NCBI GenBank assembly: GCA_024291935.2
Contig: CM044312.1
Location: forward strand, 74,977,001-75,041,000
Direction of reading: 5' to 3'
Source of the DNA: Okapia johnstoni
Taxonomy: Eukaryota > Chordata > Mammalia > Artiodactyla > Giraffidae
DNA: 64,000 bases
The translations under genes and the position numbers were made by a program. A model generated the notes under the pieces. That model was not told the origin of the DNA. It saw nothing but the letters and a program-made list of their open reading frames with translations, and did no database searches. Position 1 is the stretch's first letter; each line of letters begins with the position of its first letter. This document shows positions 45,437-56,385 of the stretch, piece after piece.

Positions 45437-45954
45437 TGTCTATTGTAAGTTTCATGTGACACTGGAAACTTCACAAGGAAATGAAAACCTGAAGTAGTAG
45501 TTAAACCTGAAAGTGTTTAGGTTAAAACCTGAAAGTGTTTGGTTAGAAGTAGAGAGGAAAGTCTTGTAAAAATATGATAGGACAAAAAGGAGTATGAGTT
45601 GAACATGGTAAATTAGGGGAAAAAGCAAAGCCTGTTCAGTTTAATTTCTCTTGACATCCTGGAGACTAGAATGGGCCTCTCCTCTAGGTATAGAAAGGGC
45701 ACCCCCTCACATAAGGGTCTTATCATCTCCTTCAGAGGAAGGTCAGAGAGTCCTTTCCATACATGCTATAGCTCTGATTTCTTCAGCTTAAAATATTCAG
45801 TATGCCCTAGTGTCATATTTGGGGTTACCTTGTCCTGAATCCCATCAGTAGTTTCACAACAAAATGCCATTTAATTGGCAGCTCTAATTTCCAAAAGTAA
45901 ATTGTTCTGTACACTTTTTCAAAGACACTGAGGATGTGATTTGAGATGAAATCT
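45437..45954. other. No recognised family; small tandem duplication
   Basis: AAACCTGAAAGTGTTT is repeated at about 45503-45519 and 45525-45541. 45600-45950 has repeat-like character that I cannot assign. Confidence 0.4.
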
Positions 45955-46145
45955 ACAGGGTGATAATTAGGTGGGCAAAGGGAAAAGCCTTGGCAAATGC
46001 TGTGGGGGTAACATGGAAACAAGGGTGATTTGAGATACTGCAAAGTCAGTGTGGCTGCAGCAGAGAAAAGGAGGGGAGAGTGATGAGAGAAGAGGTGAGG
46101 CAGGGACTCAGCTGCATCAGCCTTTGTAGGGTCCTTCCTAAAAGC
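45955..46145 (+). repeat. Fragment of the unassigned ancient repeat
   Basis: AAAAGCCTTGGCAAATGCTG, AAGTCAGTGTGGCTGCAGCA and GAGAAGAGGTGAGGCAGGG match the class seen at 19880-21620. Confidence 0.45.
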
Positions 46146-46634
46146 AATGGAAGCTCTATTTTTATTATTTTTTTCTAAGATTTTTTTAATTAACTAGTTT
46201 TTACTGAAGGATAATTGCTTTACAGAATTTTGCTGTTTTCTGTCAAACCTCAACATGAATCAGCCATAGGTAAACATATATCCCCTCCCTTTTGAAGCTC
46301 CCTCCCATCTCCCTCCCCATCCCACCCCTCTAGGTTGATACACAGCCCCTGTTTGAGTTTCCTGAGCTATACAGCAAATTCCCATTGGCTATCTATTTTA
46401 CATATGTCAATGTAAGTTTCCATGTTACTCTTCCATACATCTCACCCTCTTCTCCTCCCTCCCCATATCCATAAGTCTATTCTCTATGTCTGTTTCTCCA
46501 TTGTTGCCCTGTAAATAAATTCTTCAGCACCATTTTTCTAGATTCCGTATATACGTGTTAGAATATGGTATTTATCTTTATCTTTCTGACTCACTTCACT
46601 CTGTATAACAGGTTCTAAGTTCATCCACCTCATT

Positions 46635-46909
46635 GCTGCTGCTGCTGCTAAGTCGCTTCAGTCGTGTCCGACTCTGTGCGACCCCATAGACGGTAGCCCA
46701 CCAGGCTCCGTTGTCTCTAGGATTCTCCAGGCAAGAATACTGGAGTGGGTTGCCATTTCCTTCTCCAGTGCATGAAAGGGAAAAGTGAAAGTGAAGTTGC
46801 TCAGTCGTGTCCGACTCTTAGCGACCCCATGGACTGTAGCCTACCAGGCTCCTCCATCTATTGGATTTTCCAGGCAAGAGTACTGGAGTGGGGTGCCGTT
46901 GTCTTCTCC
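46635..46909 (-). mobile_element. Bov-A2 SINE, antisense, in L1, with target duplication
   Basis: GCTGCTGCTGCTAAGTCG to GGTGCCGTTGTCTTCTC. A perfect 13-bp duplication CATCCACCTCATT lies at 46622-46634 and 46910-46922. Confidence 0.96.
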
Positions 46910-47537
46910 CATCCACCTCATTAGAACTGACTCAAATGTGTTCCTTTTAATAGCTGAGTAATATTCCATTGTGTATGTGTACCACAACTTCTTTATCCAT
47001 TCATCTGCTGTTGGACATCTAGGTTGCTTCCATGTTCTAGCTATTGTAAATAGTGCTGCAATGAACAATGGGGTACATGTGTCTCTTTCAATTTTGGTTT
47101 CCTCAGGGTATATGCCTAGGAGTGGAATTTCTGGGTCATATGGTGGTTTTATTCCTAGTTTTTTAAGGAATCTCCATACCATCTTCCACAGTGGCTGTAT
47201 CAATTTACATTCCCACCAACAGTGCAAGAGCGTTCCCTTTTCTCCACACCCTCTCCAGCATTTATTGTTTGTAGACTTTTCGATGAGGGCCATCCTGACT
47301 AGTGTGAGGTGATATCTTATTGCAGTTTTGATTTGCAGTTCTCTAATAATGAGCGATGTTGAGTATCTTTTCATGTGTTTGTTGGCCATCTGTATGTCTT
47401 CTTTGGAGAAATGTTTGTTTAGGTCTTTTTCCCACTTTTTGATTGGGTTGTTTGTTTTTCTGGTATTGAGTTGTATGAGCTGCTTGTATATTTTGGAAAT
47501 TAATCCATTGTCAGTTGTTTCATTTGCTATTATTTTC

Positions 47538-47815
47538 AGAAGGCAATGGCAACCCACTCCAGTACTCTTGCCTGGAAAATCCCATGGACGGAGGAGCGTG
47601 GAAGGCTGCCGTCCATGGGGTCGCTAAGAGTTGGACACAAATGAACGACTTCACTTTTACTTTTCACTTTCATGCATTGGAGAAGGAAATGGCAACCCAC
47701 TCCAGGGTTCTTGTCTGGAGAATCCCAGGGACGGGGGAGCCTGGTGGGCTGCTGTCTATGGGGTTGCACAGAGTCGGACACGACTGAAGTGACTTAGCAG
47801 CAGCAGCAGCAGCAT
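47538..47815 (+). mobile_element. Bov-A2 SINE, sense, in L1
   Basis: GAAGGCAATGGCAACCCACT to GACTTAGCAGCAGCAGCAGC. It is opposite in orientation to the copy at 46635, about 630 bp away. Confidence 0.95.
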
Positions 47816-48060
47816 TCTGAGGGTTGTCTTTTCACCGTACTTAGAGTTTCCTTTGCTGTGCAAAAGCTTTCAAGTTTAATCAGGTCCCAATTGTTTATTT
47901 TTGTTTTTATTTCCATTACTCTAGGAGGTAGGTCATAGAGGATCTTGCTTTGATTTATGTCATCAAGTGTTCTGCCTATGTTTTCCTCTAAGAGTTATAT
48001 AATTTCTGGTCTTACATTTAGGCCTTTAATCTATTTTGCGTTTATCTTTGTGTATGGCGT

Positions 48061-48267
48061 ACTTCTCTGGTGGCTCAGACAGTAAACCATCTGCCTACAA
48101 TGCGGGAGACCAGGGTTTGATCCCTGGGTTGGGATGATATCCTAGAGAAGGAAATGGCAACCCACTCCAGTATTCTTGACTGGAAAATCCCATGGACAGA
48201 GGAGCCTGGTAGGCTACAGTCCATGGCATCGCAAAGAGTCGGACATGACTGAGCGACTACTTTCACT
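48061..48267 (+). mobile_element. Bov-tA SINE, sense, in L1, with target duplication
   Basis: ACTTCTCTGGTGGCTCAGAC to GACTGAGCGACTACTTTCAC. TTTGTGTATGG(C/T)GT flanks it at 48047-48060 and 48268-48281. Confidence 0.95.
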
Positions 48268-50759
48268 TTTGTGTATGGTGTTGGGAAGTGTTCTAATTTA
48301 ATTCTTTTACATGTAGCTGTCCAGTTTTCCCAGAACCATTTATTGAAGATTCTGTCTTTGCCCCATTGTATATTCTTGCCTCCTTTGTCAAAAATAAGGT
48401 ACCCATAGGGTCATGGGTTTATTTCTGGGCTTTCTATCTTGTTCCATTTGTCTATATTTCTGTTTTTGTGCCAGTACCATACTGTCTTGATGACTGTAGC
48501 TTTGTCGTATAACCTGAAGTCAGGTAGCTTGAATCCTCCAGCTTCATTCTTCTTTCTCAAGACTGCTTTGGCTATTCAGGGTCTTTTGTGTTTCCATATG
48601 AATTGTGAAATATTTTTGTTCTAGTTCTGTGAAAAATGCCATTGGTCATTTGATAGGGATTGCATTGAATCTGTAGATTGCATTTGGTAGTATATTCAGT
48701 TTCACAATATTGATTCTTCCTACCCAGGAACATGGAATATCTCTCCATTTATTTATGTCATCTTTGATTTCTTTCCTTAGTGTCTTATAATTTTCTGTGT
48801 ACAGTTATTTGGTCTACTTATGTAAGTTTATTCCTAGATATTTAATTCTTTTTGTTGCAATGGTGAATGGGATTGATTCCTTAATTTCTCTTTCTGATTT
48901 TTCATTGTTAATTTATAGAAATGGAAGTGATTTCTGTGTATTGATTTTGTATCCTGTAATTTTGCTAAATTCACTGATTAGCTCTAGTAATTTTCTGATA
49001 CTATCTTTAGGGTTTTCTATATACAGTATCATGTCATCTGCAAACAGTGAGAGCTTTACTTCTTCTTTTCTGATCTGGATTCCTTTTATTTCTTTTTCTC
49101 CTCTGACTGCTGTAGCTAGGACTTCCAGAACTATGTTGAATAATAATGGTGAAAGTTGGCACCATTGTCTTGTTCCTGATCTTAGGGGGAATGCCTTCAG
49201 TTTTTCACCATTGAGAATAATGTTTTCTGTAGGCTTATCATATATGACCTTTACTATGTTGAGGAAGGTTCCTTCTATGCCCATTTTTTGAAGAGTCTTA
49301 ATCATAAATAGGTGCTGAATTTTGTCAAATACTTTTTCTGCATCTATTTAGGTGATCATATGGTTTTTATCTTTCAATTTGTCAATATGGTGTATCACAT
49401 TGATTGATTTCCATATATTGAAGAATCCCTGCATCCCTGGAATAAACCCAACTTGATCATGGTGTATGAGATTTTTGATGTCTTGCTGAATTCTGTTTGC
49501 TAACATTTTGTTGAGGATTTTTGCATCTATGTTCACCAGTGATATTGGCCTGTAGTTTTCTTTTTTTGTGTTGTCTTTGTCTGGTTTTGGTATCAGGATG
49601 ATGGTGGGCTCGTAAAATGAATTTGGAAGTGTTCCTTCCTCTGCAATTTTTTGAAAGTTTTAGAAGGATAGGCATTAGCTCTTATCTAAATGTTTGATAG
49701 TATTCTCCTGTGAAGCCATCTGGTCCTGGGCTTTTGTTTTTTGGGAGATTTTTGATCACAGCTTCAATTTCAGTGCTTGTAATTGAGTTGTTCATAATTT
49801 CTATTTCTTCCTGGTTCAGTCTTGGAAGATTGAACTTTTCTAAGAATTTGTCCATTTCTTCCAGGTTATCTATTTTATTGCAATATAGTTGTTCATCATA
49901 GTCTCTTATAATCCTTTGTATTCCTGCATTGTCTGTTGTAACCTCTCCTTTTTCATTTGTAATTTTGTTGATTTGATTCTTCTCTCTTTTTTTCTTGATG
50001 AGTCTGGCTAAAGGCTTGTCAGTTTTGTTTATCTTCTCAAAGAACCAACTTTTAGTTTTAGTGATCTTTACTATTATTTCTTTCATTTCTTTTTATTTAG
50101 GCTTGGATCTTTATGGTTTATTTCCTTCTACTAATTTTGGGGGTTTTTTATTCTTCTTTTTCCTGTTGCTTTAGATGTAAAGTTAGGTTGTCTGTTCGAT
50201 GTTTTTCTTGTTTCTTGAGGTAGTATTTTATTGCAATAAGCTTCCCTCTCAGGATGGCTTTTACTGCATCCCATAGGTTTTGAGTTGGCATGTTTTCATT
50301 GTCATTTGTTTCTAGAAATTTTTTGATTTCCATTTTGATTTCTTCAGTAACCTGTTGGTTATTTAGAAATGTGTTGCTTAATTTCCATGTGTTTGTGTTT
50401 CTTACAGTTTTTTCTTGTGATTGATATCTAGTCTCATAATGTTGTGGTCAGAGATGCTTAATATGATTTCAATTTTCTTAAATTTACTGAAGTTTGATTT
50501 GTGACTCAAGATGTGGTCTATCCTGGAGAATGTTCCATGTGCACTTGAATAAAAGGTGTATTCTTCTGCATTTAGATGGAATGTCCTGAAGATATCAATG
50601 AGATCCATCTCATCTAATGTATCATTTAAGACTTGTGTTTCCTTAGTAATTTTCTGTTTTGATGATCTGTCCATTGGTGTGAGTGTGGTGCTAAAGTCTC
50701 CTACTCTTATTGTGATACTGTCAATTCTAAGATTATTTTTTAATGTGGACTATTTTTAA

Positions 50760-50881
50760 AGTCTTTATTGAATTTTGTTACAATATTGCTCCTGTTTTAT
50801 GTTTTGGTTTCTTTTTTTTTTTTTTTTGGCCACGAGGCATATGGGATCTTAGCTCCCCAACCAGGGATTGAAATTGCACCC
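50760..50881 (-). mobile_element. CHR-type SINE fragment, antisense
   Basis: TTTTTTGGCCACGAGGCATA and CTCCCCAACCAGGGATTGAA. It is cut at its far end by the next SINE. Confidence 0.75.
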
Positions 50882-51090
50882 CTGCTTCCCTTGTAGCTCA
50901 GTCAGTAAAGAATTTGCCTGCAGTGCAGGAAACCTGGGTTCGATCTCTGGGTTGGGAAGATCCTCTGGAGAAGTAAATGGCAACCCACTCCAGTATTCTT
51001 GCCTGGAAAATCTCATGGACAGAAGAGCTTGGTAGGCTGCAGTCCATGGGGTCGCAAAGAGTCGGGCACAACTGGGTGAGTAACACTTTC
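50882..51090 (+). mobile_element. Bov-tA SINE, sense
   Basis: CTGCTTCCCTTGTAGCTCAG to GCACAACTGGGTGAGTAACA. Confidence 0.93.
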
Positions 51091-51117
51091 TTACTTAAAT
51101 TATTAGGCAAAGTTTTT

Positions 51118-51199
51118 TGTTTTTTGGGGGGAACCTCCATACTGTTCACAGTGCGTATACAGATTTACATTCCTATCAGCAATCTAGTAGGGTTCCCTT
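51118..51199 (-). mobile_element. L1 ORF2-end fragment, inverted
   Basis: GGAACCTCCATACTGTTCAC and TCAGCAATCTAGTAGGGTTC are the reverse complement of the L1 segment that normally lies immediately before the sequence at 51734. This is the picture of a 5' inversion. Confidence 0.7.
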
Positions 51200-51733
51200 G
51201 TAGAATTATGACAAACCTAGGCAGCATATTAAAAATCAGAGACATTACTTTGCCAACAAAGGTCCATCTAGTCAAAGCTATGTTTTTTCCAGTAGTCATG
51301 TAGGGATGTGAGAGTTGGACTATAAAGAAAGCTGAGCACTGAGGAATTGATGCTTTTGAACTGTGATGTTGGAGAAGACTCTTGAGAATCCCTTGGACTG
51401 CAGGGAGATCCAACCAGTCCATCCTAAAGGAGATCAGCCCTGGATATTCATCCAAAGGACTGATGCTGAAACGGAAGCTTAAATACTTCACCCATCTGAT
51501 GTGAAGAACTGACTCATTGGAAAAGACCTTGATGCTGGGAAAGACTGAAGGCAGGAGGAGAAGGGGATGACAGAGGATGAGATGGTTGGATGGCATCACT
51601 GACTCAATGGACATGAGTTTGTCCAAGCTCCAGGAGTTGGTGATGGACAGGAAAGCCTGGCGTGCTGCAGTCCATGGGATCACAAAGAGTAGGACATGAC
51701 TGAGCAACTGAATTGAACTGAACTGAACTGAGA
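51200..51733 (+). mobile_element. BovB 3' portion, sense
   Basis: AGAATTATGACAAACCTAGG to GAATTGAACTGAACTGAACT. It sits exactly between the inverted and direct parts of an L1. The frame 50977-51303 crosses from the Bov-tA into this element and is not a gene. Confidence 0.92.
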
Positions 51734-52365
51734 GCTACCATATGATCCAGCAATCCCACTCCTGGACATATACCCAGAGAAAACTGTAATTCAAAAAGAC
51801 ACAGGTATGCCAGCCTTCAGTGCAGCACTATTTACAGTAGTCACGACAGGGAAGCAACCTAAATAGCTACTGACAGAGAAGATATGGCAATATAGTCAAT
51901 GGAATATTACTCGCCATAAAAAGAAGAAAATAATGCTATTTGTAGCACCATGAATGGACCTAGAGATTAGTATACCAAGTGACATAACTCAGATGAAAAC
52001 AAATATCATGTGATATCACATATGTTGAATCTAAAAAAAAATGGTACATATGAGCTTATTTACAAAACAGAGAGTCACAGATGTAGAAAACAATCTTATG
52101 GTTACCAGGTAGCAAAGAGAGGGAGGGATACATTGGGTGATTGGGATTTACATATAAACAATACTATGTATAAAATAGATAACTAATAAGGACCTACTGT
52201 ATAGCACAGGGAACTCTACTGACTACGCTGTAATGACCTAAATGGGAAAAGGATCTAAAAAAGAGTGGATATGGGTATAAGCATAATTGATTCACTTTAC
52301 AGCAGAAACTAATAGAACATTGTAAATCAACTATACTTCAATAAAAATTAAAAAACAAACAATGG
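51734..52365 (+). mobile_element. L1 ORF2 end/3'UTR, sense
   Basis: AGCTACCATATGATCCAGCA, ATGGAATATTACTCGCCATA, TTATGGTTACCAGGTAGC and AACATTGTAAATCAACTATA with an A-rich end. Confidence 0.92.
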
Positions 52366-52893
52366 AAAATGATTAGATCTTAACTTTAGGGAGGAGTTGA
52401 TGAGAGTTCCCTTCCAGGTAAAAGTTTTTCTTCAGGTTGTTCCTTCAACTGCAGCCCATTCCCAATTGTTTTTCCTCCAAAATTCATTGCTCAGAGGGCA
52501 GGTGACCAATGAACTGGGTGAACAGGCTTATCAGGATTAGCTAGACCAAACTGATTCACTTTCCTAAGAATTTAAACTAATTAAAAATAATATCCCAACT
52601 ATTGGAATGGAATATGAGAAGCTATCATGATGGTTGAGGATCTGTCCTGAGAAACCATTAATTAGTTATGAGATCCATAAAATTATTATAGATTTTGACT
52701 TGGAAATAAAATTAGGTAGTCATAATTTTTAAGTCATCTATAGGGTGGCCTCTTAAATTTACCAGCAGACATGCTACCTTTTTATTCAATATCTGAAGCC
52801 ACAGATTTTTGTCTATTCTAAAATAGCAAAAATATTCAATATGAGTAAATACTTCTACTCAGTGAGGTTTGTACTCTTTTTTTCCTTCCCCCT
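52366..52893. other. No recognised feature
   Basis: Nothing identified. Confidence 0.5.
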
Positions 52894-52905
52894 ATACACT
52901 GACAA

Positions 52906-53732
52906 TTTGCCTTGATTCATGGACCTAACATTCCAGGTTCCTATGCAATATTGTTCTTTACAGCATCGGACCTTGTTTCTATCACATCCACAACTGGGTA
53001 TTGATTTTGCTTTGGCTCCATCCCCTCATTCCCCTCTCCACCATGACCCGTCTGTCCTGGGTAGTGGACTAAGAAAACTAAGTTTCAGAAAACTAAGATC
53101 ATGGCATGTGGTCCCATCACAATGGAAATAGTGTCAGACTTTATTTTGGGGGGCTCCAAAATCACTGCAGATGGTGATTGCAGCCATGAAATTAAAAGAC
53201 GCTTACTCCTTGGAAGGAAAGTTACGACCAACCTAGACAGCATATTAAAAAGCAGAGACATTACTTTGCCAACAAGGTCCGTCTAGTCAAGGCTATGGTT
53301 TTTCCAGTGGTCATGTATGGATGTGAGAGTTGGACGGTGAAGAAAGCTGAGCACTGAGGAATTGATGCGTTTGAACTATGGTGTTGGAGAAGACTCTTGA
53401 GAGTCCCTTGGACTGCAAGGAGATCCAACCAGTCCATCCTAAGGGAGATCAGCCCTGGGTGTTCACTGGACGGACTGATGTTGAAGCTGAAACTCCAATA
53501 CTTTGGCCACCTGATGAGAAGAGCTGACTCATTGGAAAAGACCCTGATGCTGGAAGGATTGGGGGCAGGAGGAGAAGGGGACGAGAGAGGATGAGATGGT
53601 TGGATGGCATCACCGACTCGATGGACATGGGTTTGGGTAGACTCTGGGAGTTGTTGATGGACAGGGAAGCCTGGCATGCTGCAATTCATAGGGTCACAAA
53701 GAGTTGGACACGACTGAGCGACTGAACTGAAC
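52906..53732 (+). mobile_element. BovB with inverted 5' part (twin-primed), with target duplication
   Basis: 52906-53070 is antisense BovB from near its 5' end (TTGCCTTGATTCATGGACCT, CAATATTGTTCTTTACAGC, CTCCACCATGACCCGTCTG). An internal gap lies before CTCCACC. 53087-53732 is sense BovB from the RT downstream to GACTGAGCGACTGAACTGA. The whole is flanked by a perfect 12-bp duplication ATACACTGACAA (52894-52905, 53733-53744), so it is a single insertion. The joint carries AGAAAACTAAG twice (53072-53082, 53087-53097). Coding remnants: plus frames 53101-53286 and 53397-53594. Confidence 0.93.
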
Positions 53733-53744
53733 ATACACTGACAA

Positions 53745-54027
53745 ACTTCCTGCTCTATTAAATAAACATGAATTTCAGGAACACACTGAAGGATTTGGGT
53801 GTGTCAGATCTGTATTTCTGGAAACTCATTATTTGGTATTCTGAATACTCCAGTTCTAATGAGTGGAGAGAGGATGTTTCCCACCACCAAGCAATTTTCT
53901 GAATGTCAACTGGGTCTCCTACACTTCAACTCAATTCTGATAATACATACCTGGAAGTAGCACCAGATTCCACAGGCTATGGGGTCAGTTCTACCACACT
54001 GCATGGCCACCAACAGGCCCCACCTCC

Positions 54028-54028
<1 letters not shown>
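53745..54028. other. No recognised feature
   Basis: May be the left part of the LTR-like repeat that follows; not certain. Confidence 0.35.

Positions 54029-54091
<63 letters not shown>
54029..54091. repeat. (CT)n(CA)n compound microsatellite
   Basis: About ten CT units pass into about twenty CA units. The frames on both strands here (LSLSLSL / THTHTHT; CVCVCV / RERERE) are translations of the dinucleotide repeat. Confidence 0.97.
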
Positions 54092-54093
<2 letters not shown>

Positions 54094-54560
54094 CAGACAT
54101 GAATCACAAGCCCAGGTTATCATCTGTACTTCTCACTGATTGGCCATAGATCAACAAGCAATTTCAATGACCTCTCCTTGGTTTGAGGTTAATTTGTTTT
54201 GGTGTTCCACAGAGCTCAGAGAAACTTTTTACTTGTCCAGTTGTGAGTTGACTATAAAAGAATATGATTCAGAAATAGCCAGATAAAAGAGATTCCCAGG
54301 ACAAGGTATGGGAAAGGGCATGGAGCTTCCCTGCCCTCTTTGGGTGAGACACTGTCCCCAAATCTCTACGTATTCACCAGCCTGAAAGCTCTTGGAACCT
54401 GCCCTTTTGAGCTTTTATGGAGGCTTTGTGACATTGATTGATTAAAGCACTAACCACTGATGGCTGAACTAAATCTCCAGTCCTATCCTCTCTCCTTACG
54501 TTGGAGGTTGAGGGGTGGAGCGAGGAAAGTGAGAGTTCCAGCCTTCTAATAAGCCTTCAT
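54092..54560 (+). repeat. LTR-like ancient mammalian repeat, family not assigned
   Basis: GTTATCATCTGTACTTCTCAC, ATTGGCCATAGATCAAC, ACAAGGTATGGGAAAGGGCA, GGAGCTTCCCTGCCCTC and TTTATGGAGGCTTTGTGAC follow the order of an old mammalian LTR-type repeat. Non-coding. Confidence 0.45.
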
Positions 54561-54960
54561 AAACACATAAACATAAAGTATTAAGGATATCACTAGAAAG
54601 ACAAATTCCACTGAGATAAATTTTAACTGTTCGCCATCTCTGCCTCCTGGTAATCTTAGTGTCTTTTACATAAATCGTGTTCAAGTGAGATAATATAATT
54701 TTAATAATAAATCACAGAATTGGATGTGTGTTAGTAACCTGGGGAAAAAAACAAGTTTCCCAAGTAGCAGCCAGAAGGGTTCCCTCCAAACAGGACAGAG
54801 GAATCTTTGCTGGGGAATTTGAGAAGCCCCAGAGGAAAGCTCTAAATATGCCAACACCAGGATTTCCACTAGGAAATGTTCCAGCCAAATGTACAGGCCA
54901 GAGTCGAAGAGCCTCATCAGCTCAGAGCTTCCATTTGGGTTCTTAATGTACCATTCTTAA

Positions 54961-56130
54961 ATATGAGCAAAAACATACGCAAAAAAACCAGTAGGAAAAA
55001 AAGAAAGAAAATGTGAGTTAAGCAGAGAGAAGAAAAAAAATCATTAAAATAGCATCAATATCATTGGAGCAAAGAGAAGTTATTACATTCATAAACTAAA
55101 ATGAATGCTTTGAAAAAGTAACATTCAAAGACTAAAAGAGATATTTTTACAATTGAAAATATAAGAGCAGAAATGAAAAATTAAAAATAAGACTTGGAAT
55201 ATAGTTAGCAATTCTGCCTTGTGTGCGTGTGCTTAGTCACTCAGTCATGTCTGACTCTTTGTGACCCCGTGATCTTCCCGACCCCAGAATTGAACTGGGG
55301 TCTCTAGCATTGCAGGCAGATTCTTTACCAGTTGAGCTACCAGGGAAGCCCAGCAGCTTCCCCATAAATTAGGGCTCAAAAGCCAATAAATTGGAAATGG
55401 GGGGTGGGGAAGCAGTTAAAGAGAGCTGAAAAAATTTTCCAAAAAGAAAAGTGCATAGAGAGGATAAAATTATGAATAAAATAATTTTCAAAAGATTAGC
55501 AAATCTAGAGAATATGAGATCCCACTCCAAAGGGATTCACACTCAGGGTGCCTAACATAATGGACGGAAACAGTCAATCCAAGTGCATTCCTGTGAAATG
55601 AGAGGAGCGCTGACAAGGGGGAAGCAGGTTTCAAAGACAAGATCAAGAATTTGAATGATTTTGGTAATTTCTGAGCCTAGAAGACAGTGGAGAATTACCT
55701 TAAAAATTTTGAAAGGCCCTGATTTCCAGTCTAGTATTCTATACGTTGTCAAACTATTAAGTGCAAAGATGATAGAATAAGAGAGTATTTACAACGCAAA
55801 TTCTCAAAAAAAGTTCCACATGCAAAGCTTTGTTAGGAATATGACAGAAGATATACTCCTACCCAAGCAGGAGGCAAAGAAATAAACACTCCTTCACCCC
55901 AAACAGAAGATGGGATCCAGGAGAAGGAGAAAGGAGATCCTACAAAAGAGAGGTAAAGGGAATGAATATGATAGTGAAGAGTGTCCAGGACCAGAGGTGG
56001 CCATGGAGAGGAATCAGTTCAGACTGTAGCAAGTTGGAAGATCCCAGGAAAGTTATTTTTTAGTAAGAAGAGAAAAGAAGTTTATCATATGACAAAAGGA
56101 GCAATTGGGGTTAAATTAGTGAAGAGTATA
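54961..56130 (+). mobile_element. HAL1/L1M-like 3' region with a SINE insertion
   Basis: The clearest part is GCCTAGAAGACAGTGGAGAA, TTTCCAGTCTAGTATTCTAT and GATGGGATCCAGGAGAAGG, which follow the HAL1/L1M 3' half. 54961-55200 is A-rich and only loosely L1-like. No open frame. Confidence 0.6.
55222..55351 (-). mobile_element. Bov-tA SINE with internal deletion, antisense
   Basis: TTAGTCACTCAGTCATGTCT jumps from GTGACCCCGTG straight to ATCTTCCCGACCCCAG. The middle of the element is missing. It ends in GAGCTACCAGGGAAGCCC. Confidence 0.9.
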
Positions 56131-56211
56131 TAAATGAATAAATAGAACTCGAAAGAGATAAAATATTAGCTCAAAGTTAAAATGTTGTACAAAAACAAAA
56201 AGTGATCAAAA

Positions 56212-56385
56212 GTCTACAGTGCAAGAGACCTGGGTTTGATCCCTGGGTTGTGAAGATCCCCTAGAGAAGGGAAAGGCTACCCACTCCAGTATTCTTGCCT
56301 GGAGAATTCCGTGGACAAAGGAGCCTGGCAGGCTACAGTCCACGGGGTCATGAAGAGTTGGATACAACTGAGCAACTTTCATAGT
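56212..56385 (+). mobile_element. Bov-tA SINE, sense, lacking its 5' start
   Basis: GTGCAAGAGACCTGGGTTTG to GGATACAACTGAGCAACTTTC. The tRNA-like beginning is absent. Confidence 0.9.

Larger units (their letters stand above)
46841..50674 (-). pseudogene. L1 ORF2 (endonuclease end, RT, Cys-rich end), broken
   Basis: Minus frames in order: 50402-50674 endonuclease end (SRIDHILSHKSNF, SDHNIMRLDI); 49682-50086 RT start ([18 protein letters not shown]); 49348-49536 ([19 protein letters not shown]); 48913-49305 with [12 protein letters not shown]; 46841-47557 Cys-rich end ([18 protein letters not shown]). Stops, frameshifts and SINEs separate these. The last frame begins and ends inside Bov-A2 sequence, so its first ~8 and last ~22 residues are not L1. 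No function is expected. Confidence 0.93.
46155..50742 (-). mobile_element. Long L1, antisense, 5'-truncated in the endonuclease, with three SINE insertions
   Basis: Reading the minus strand, the element runs from the endonuclease (50742) through RT to the 3'UTR (46155). It is about 3.8 kb once the inserted SINEs at 46635-46909, 47538-47815 and 48061-48267 are removed. The left edge is TTTTTTAATTAACTAGTTTT, a degenerate tail. Confidence 0.95.

Noticed and set aside
46841..47557. 238-aa minus frame as an intact protein
   Set aside because: Its two ends are Bov-A2 SINE sequence joined to an internal L1 ORF2 fragment; it is a by-product of two insertions.
53903..54139. Frames with Leu-Ser, Thr-His, Cys-Val and Arg-Glu repeats
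   Set aside because: They are translations of the (CT)n(CA)n microsatellite.
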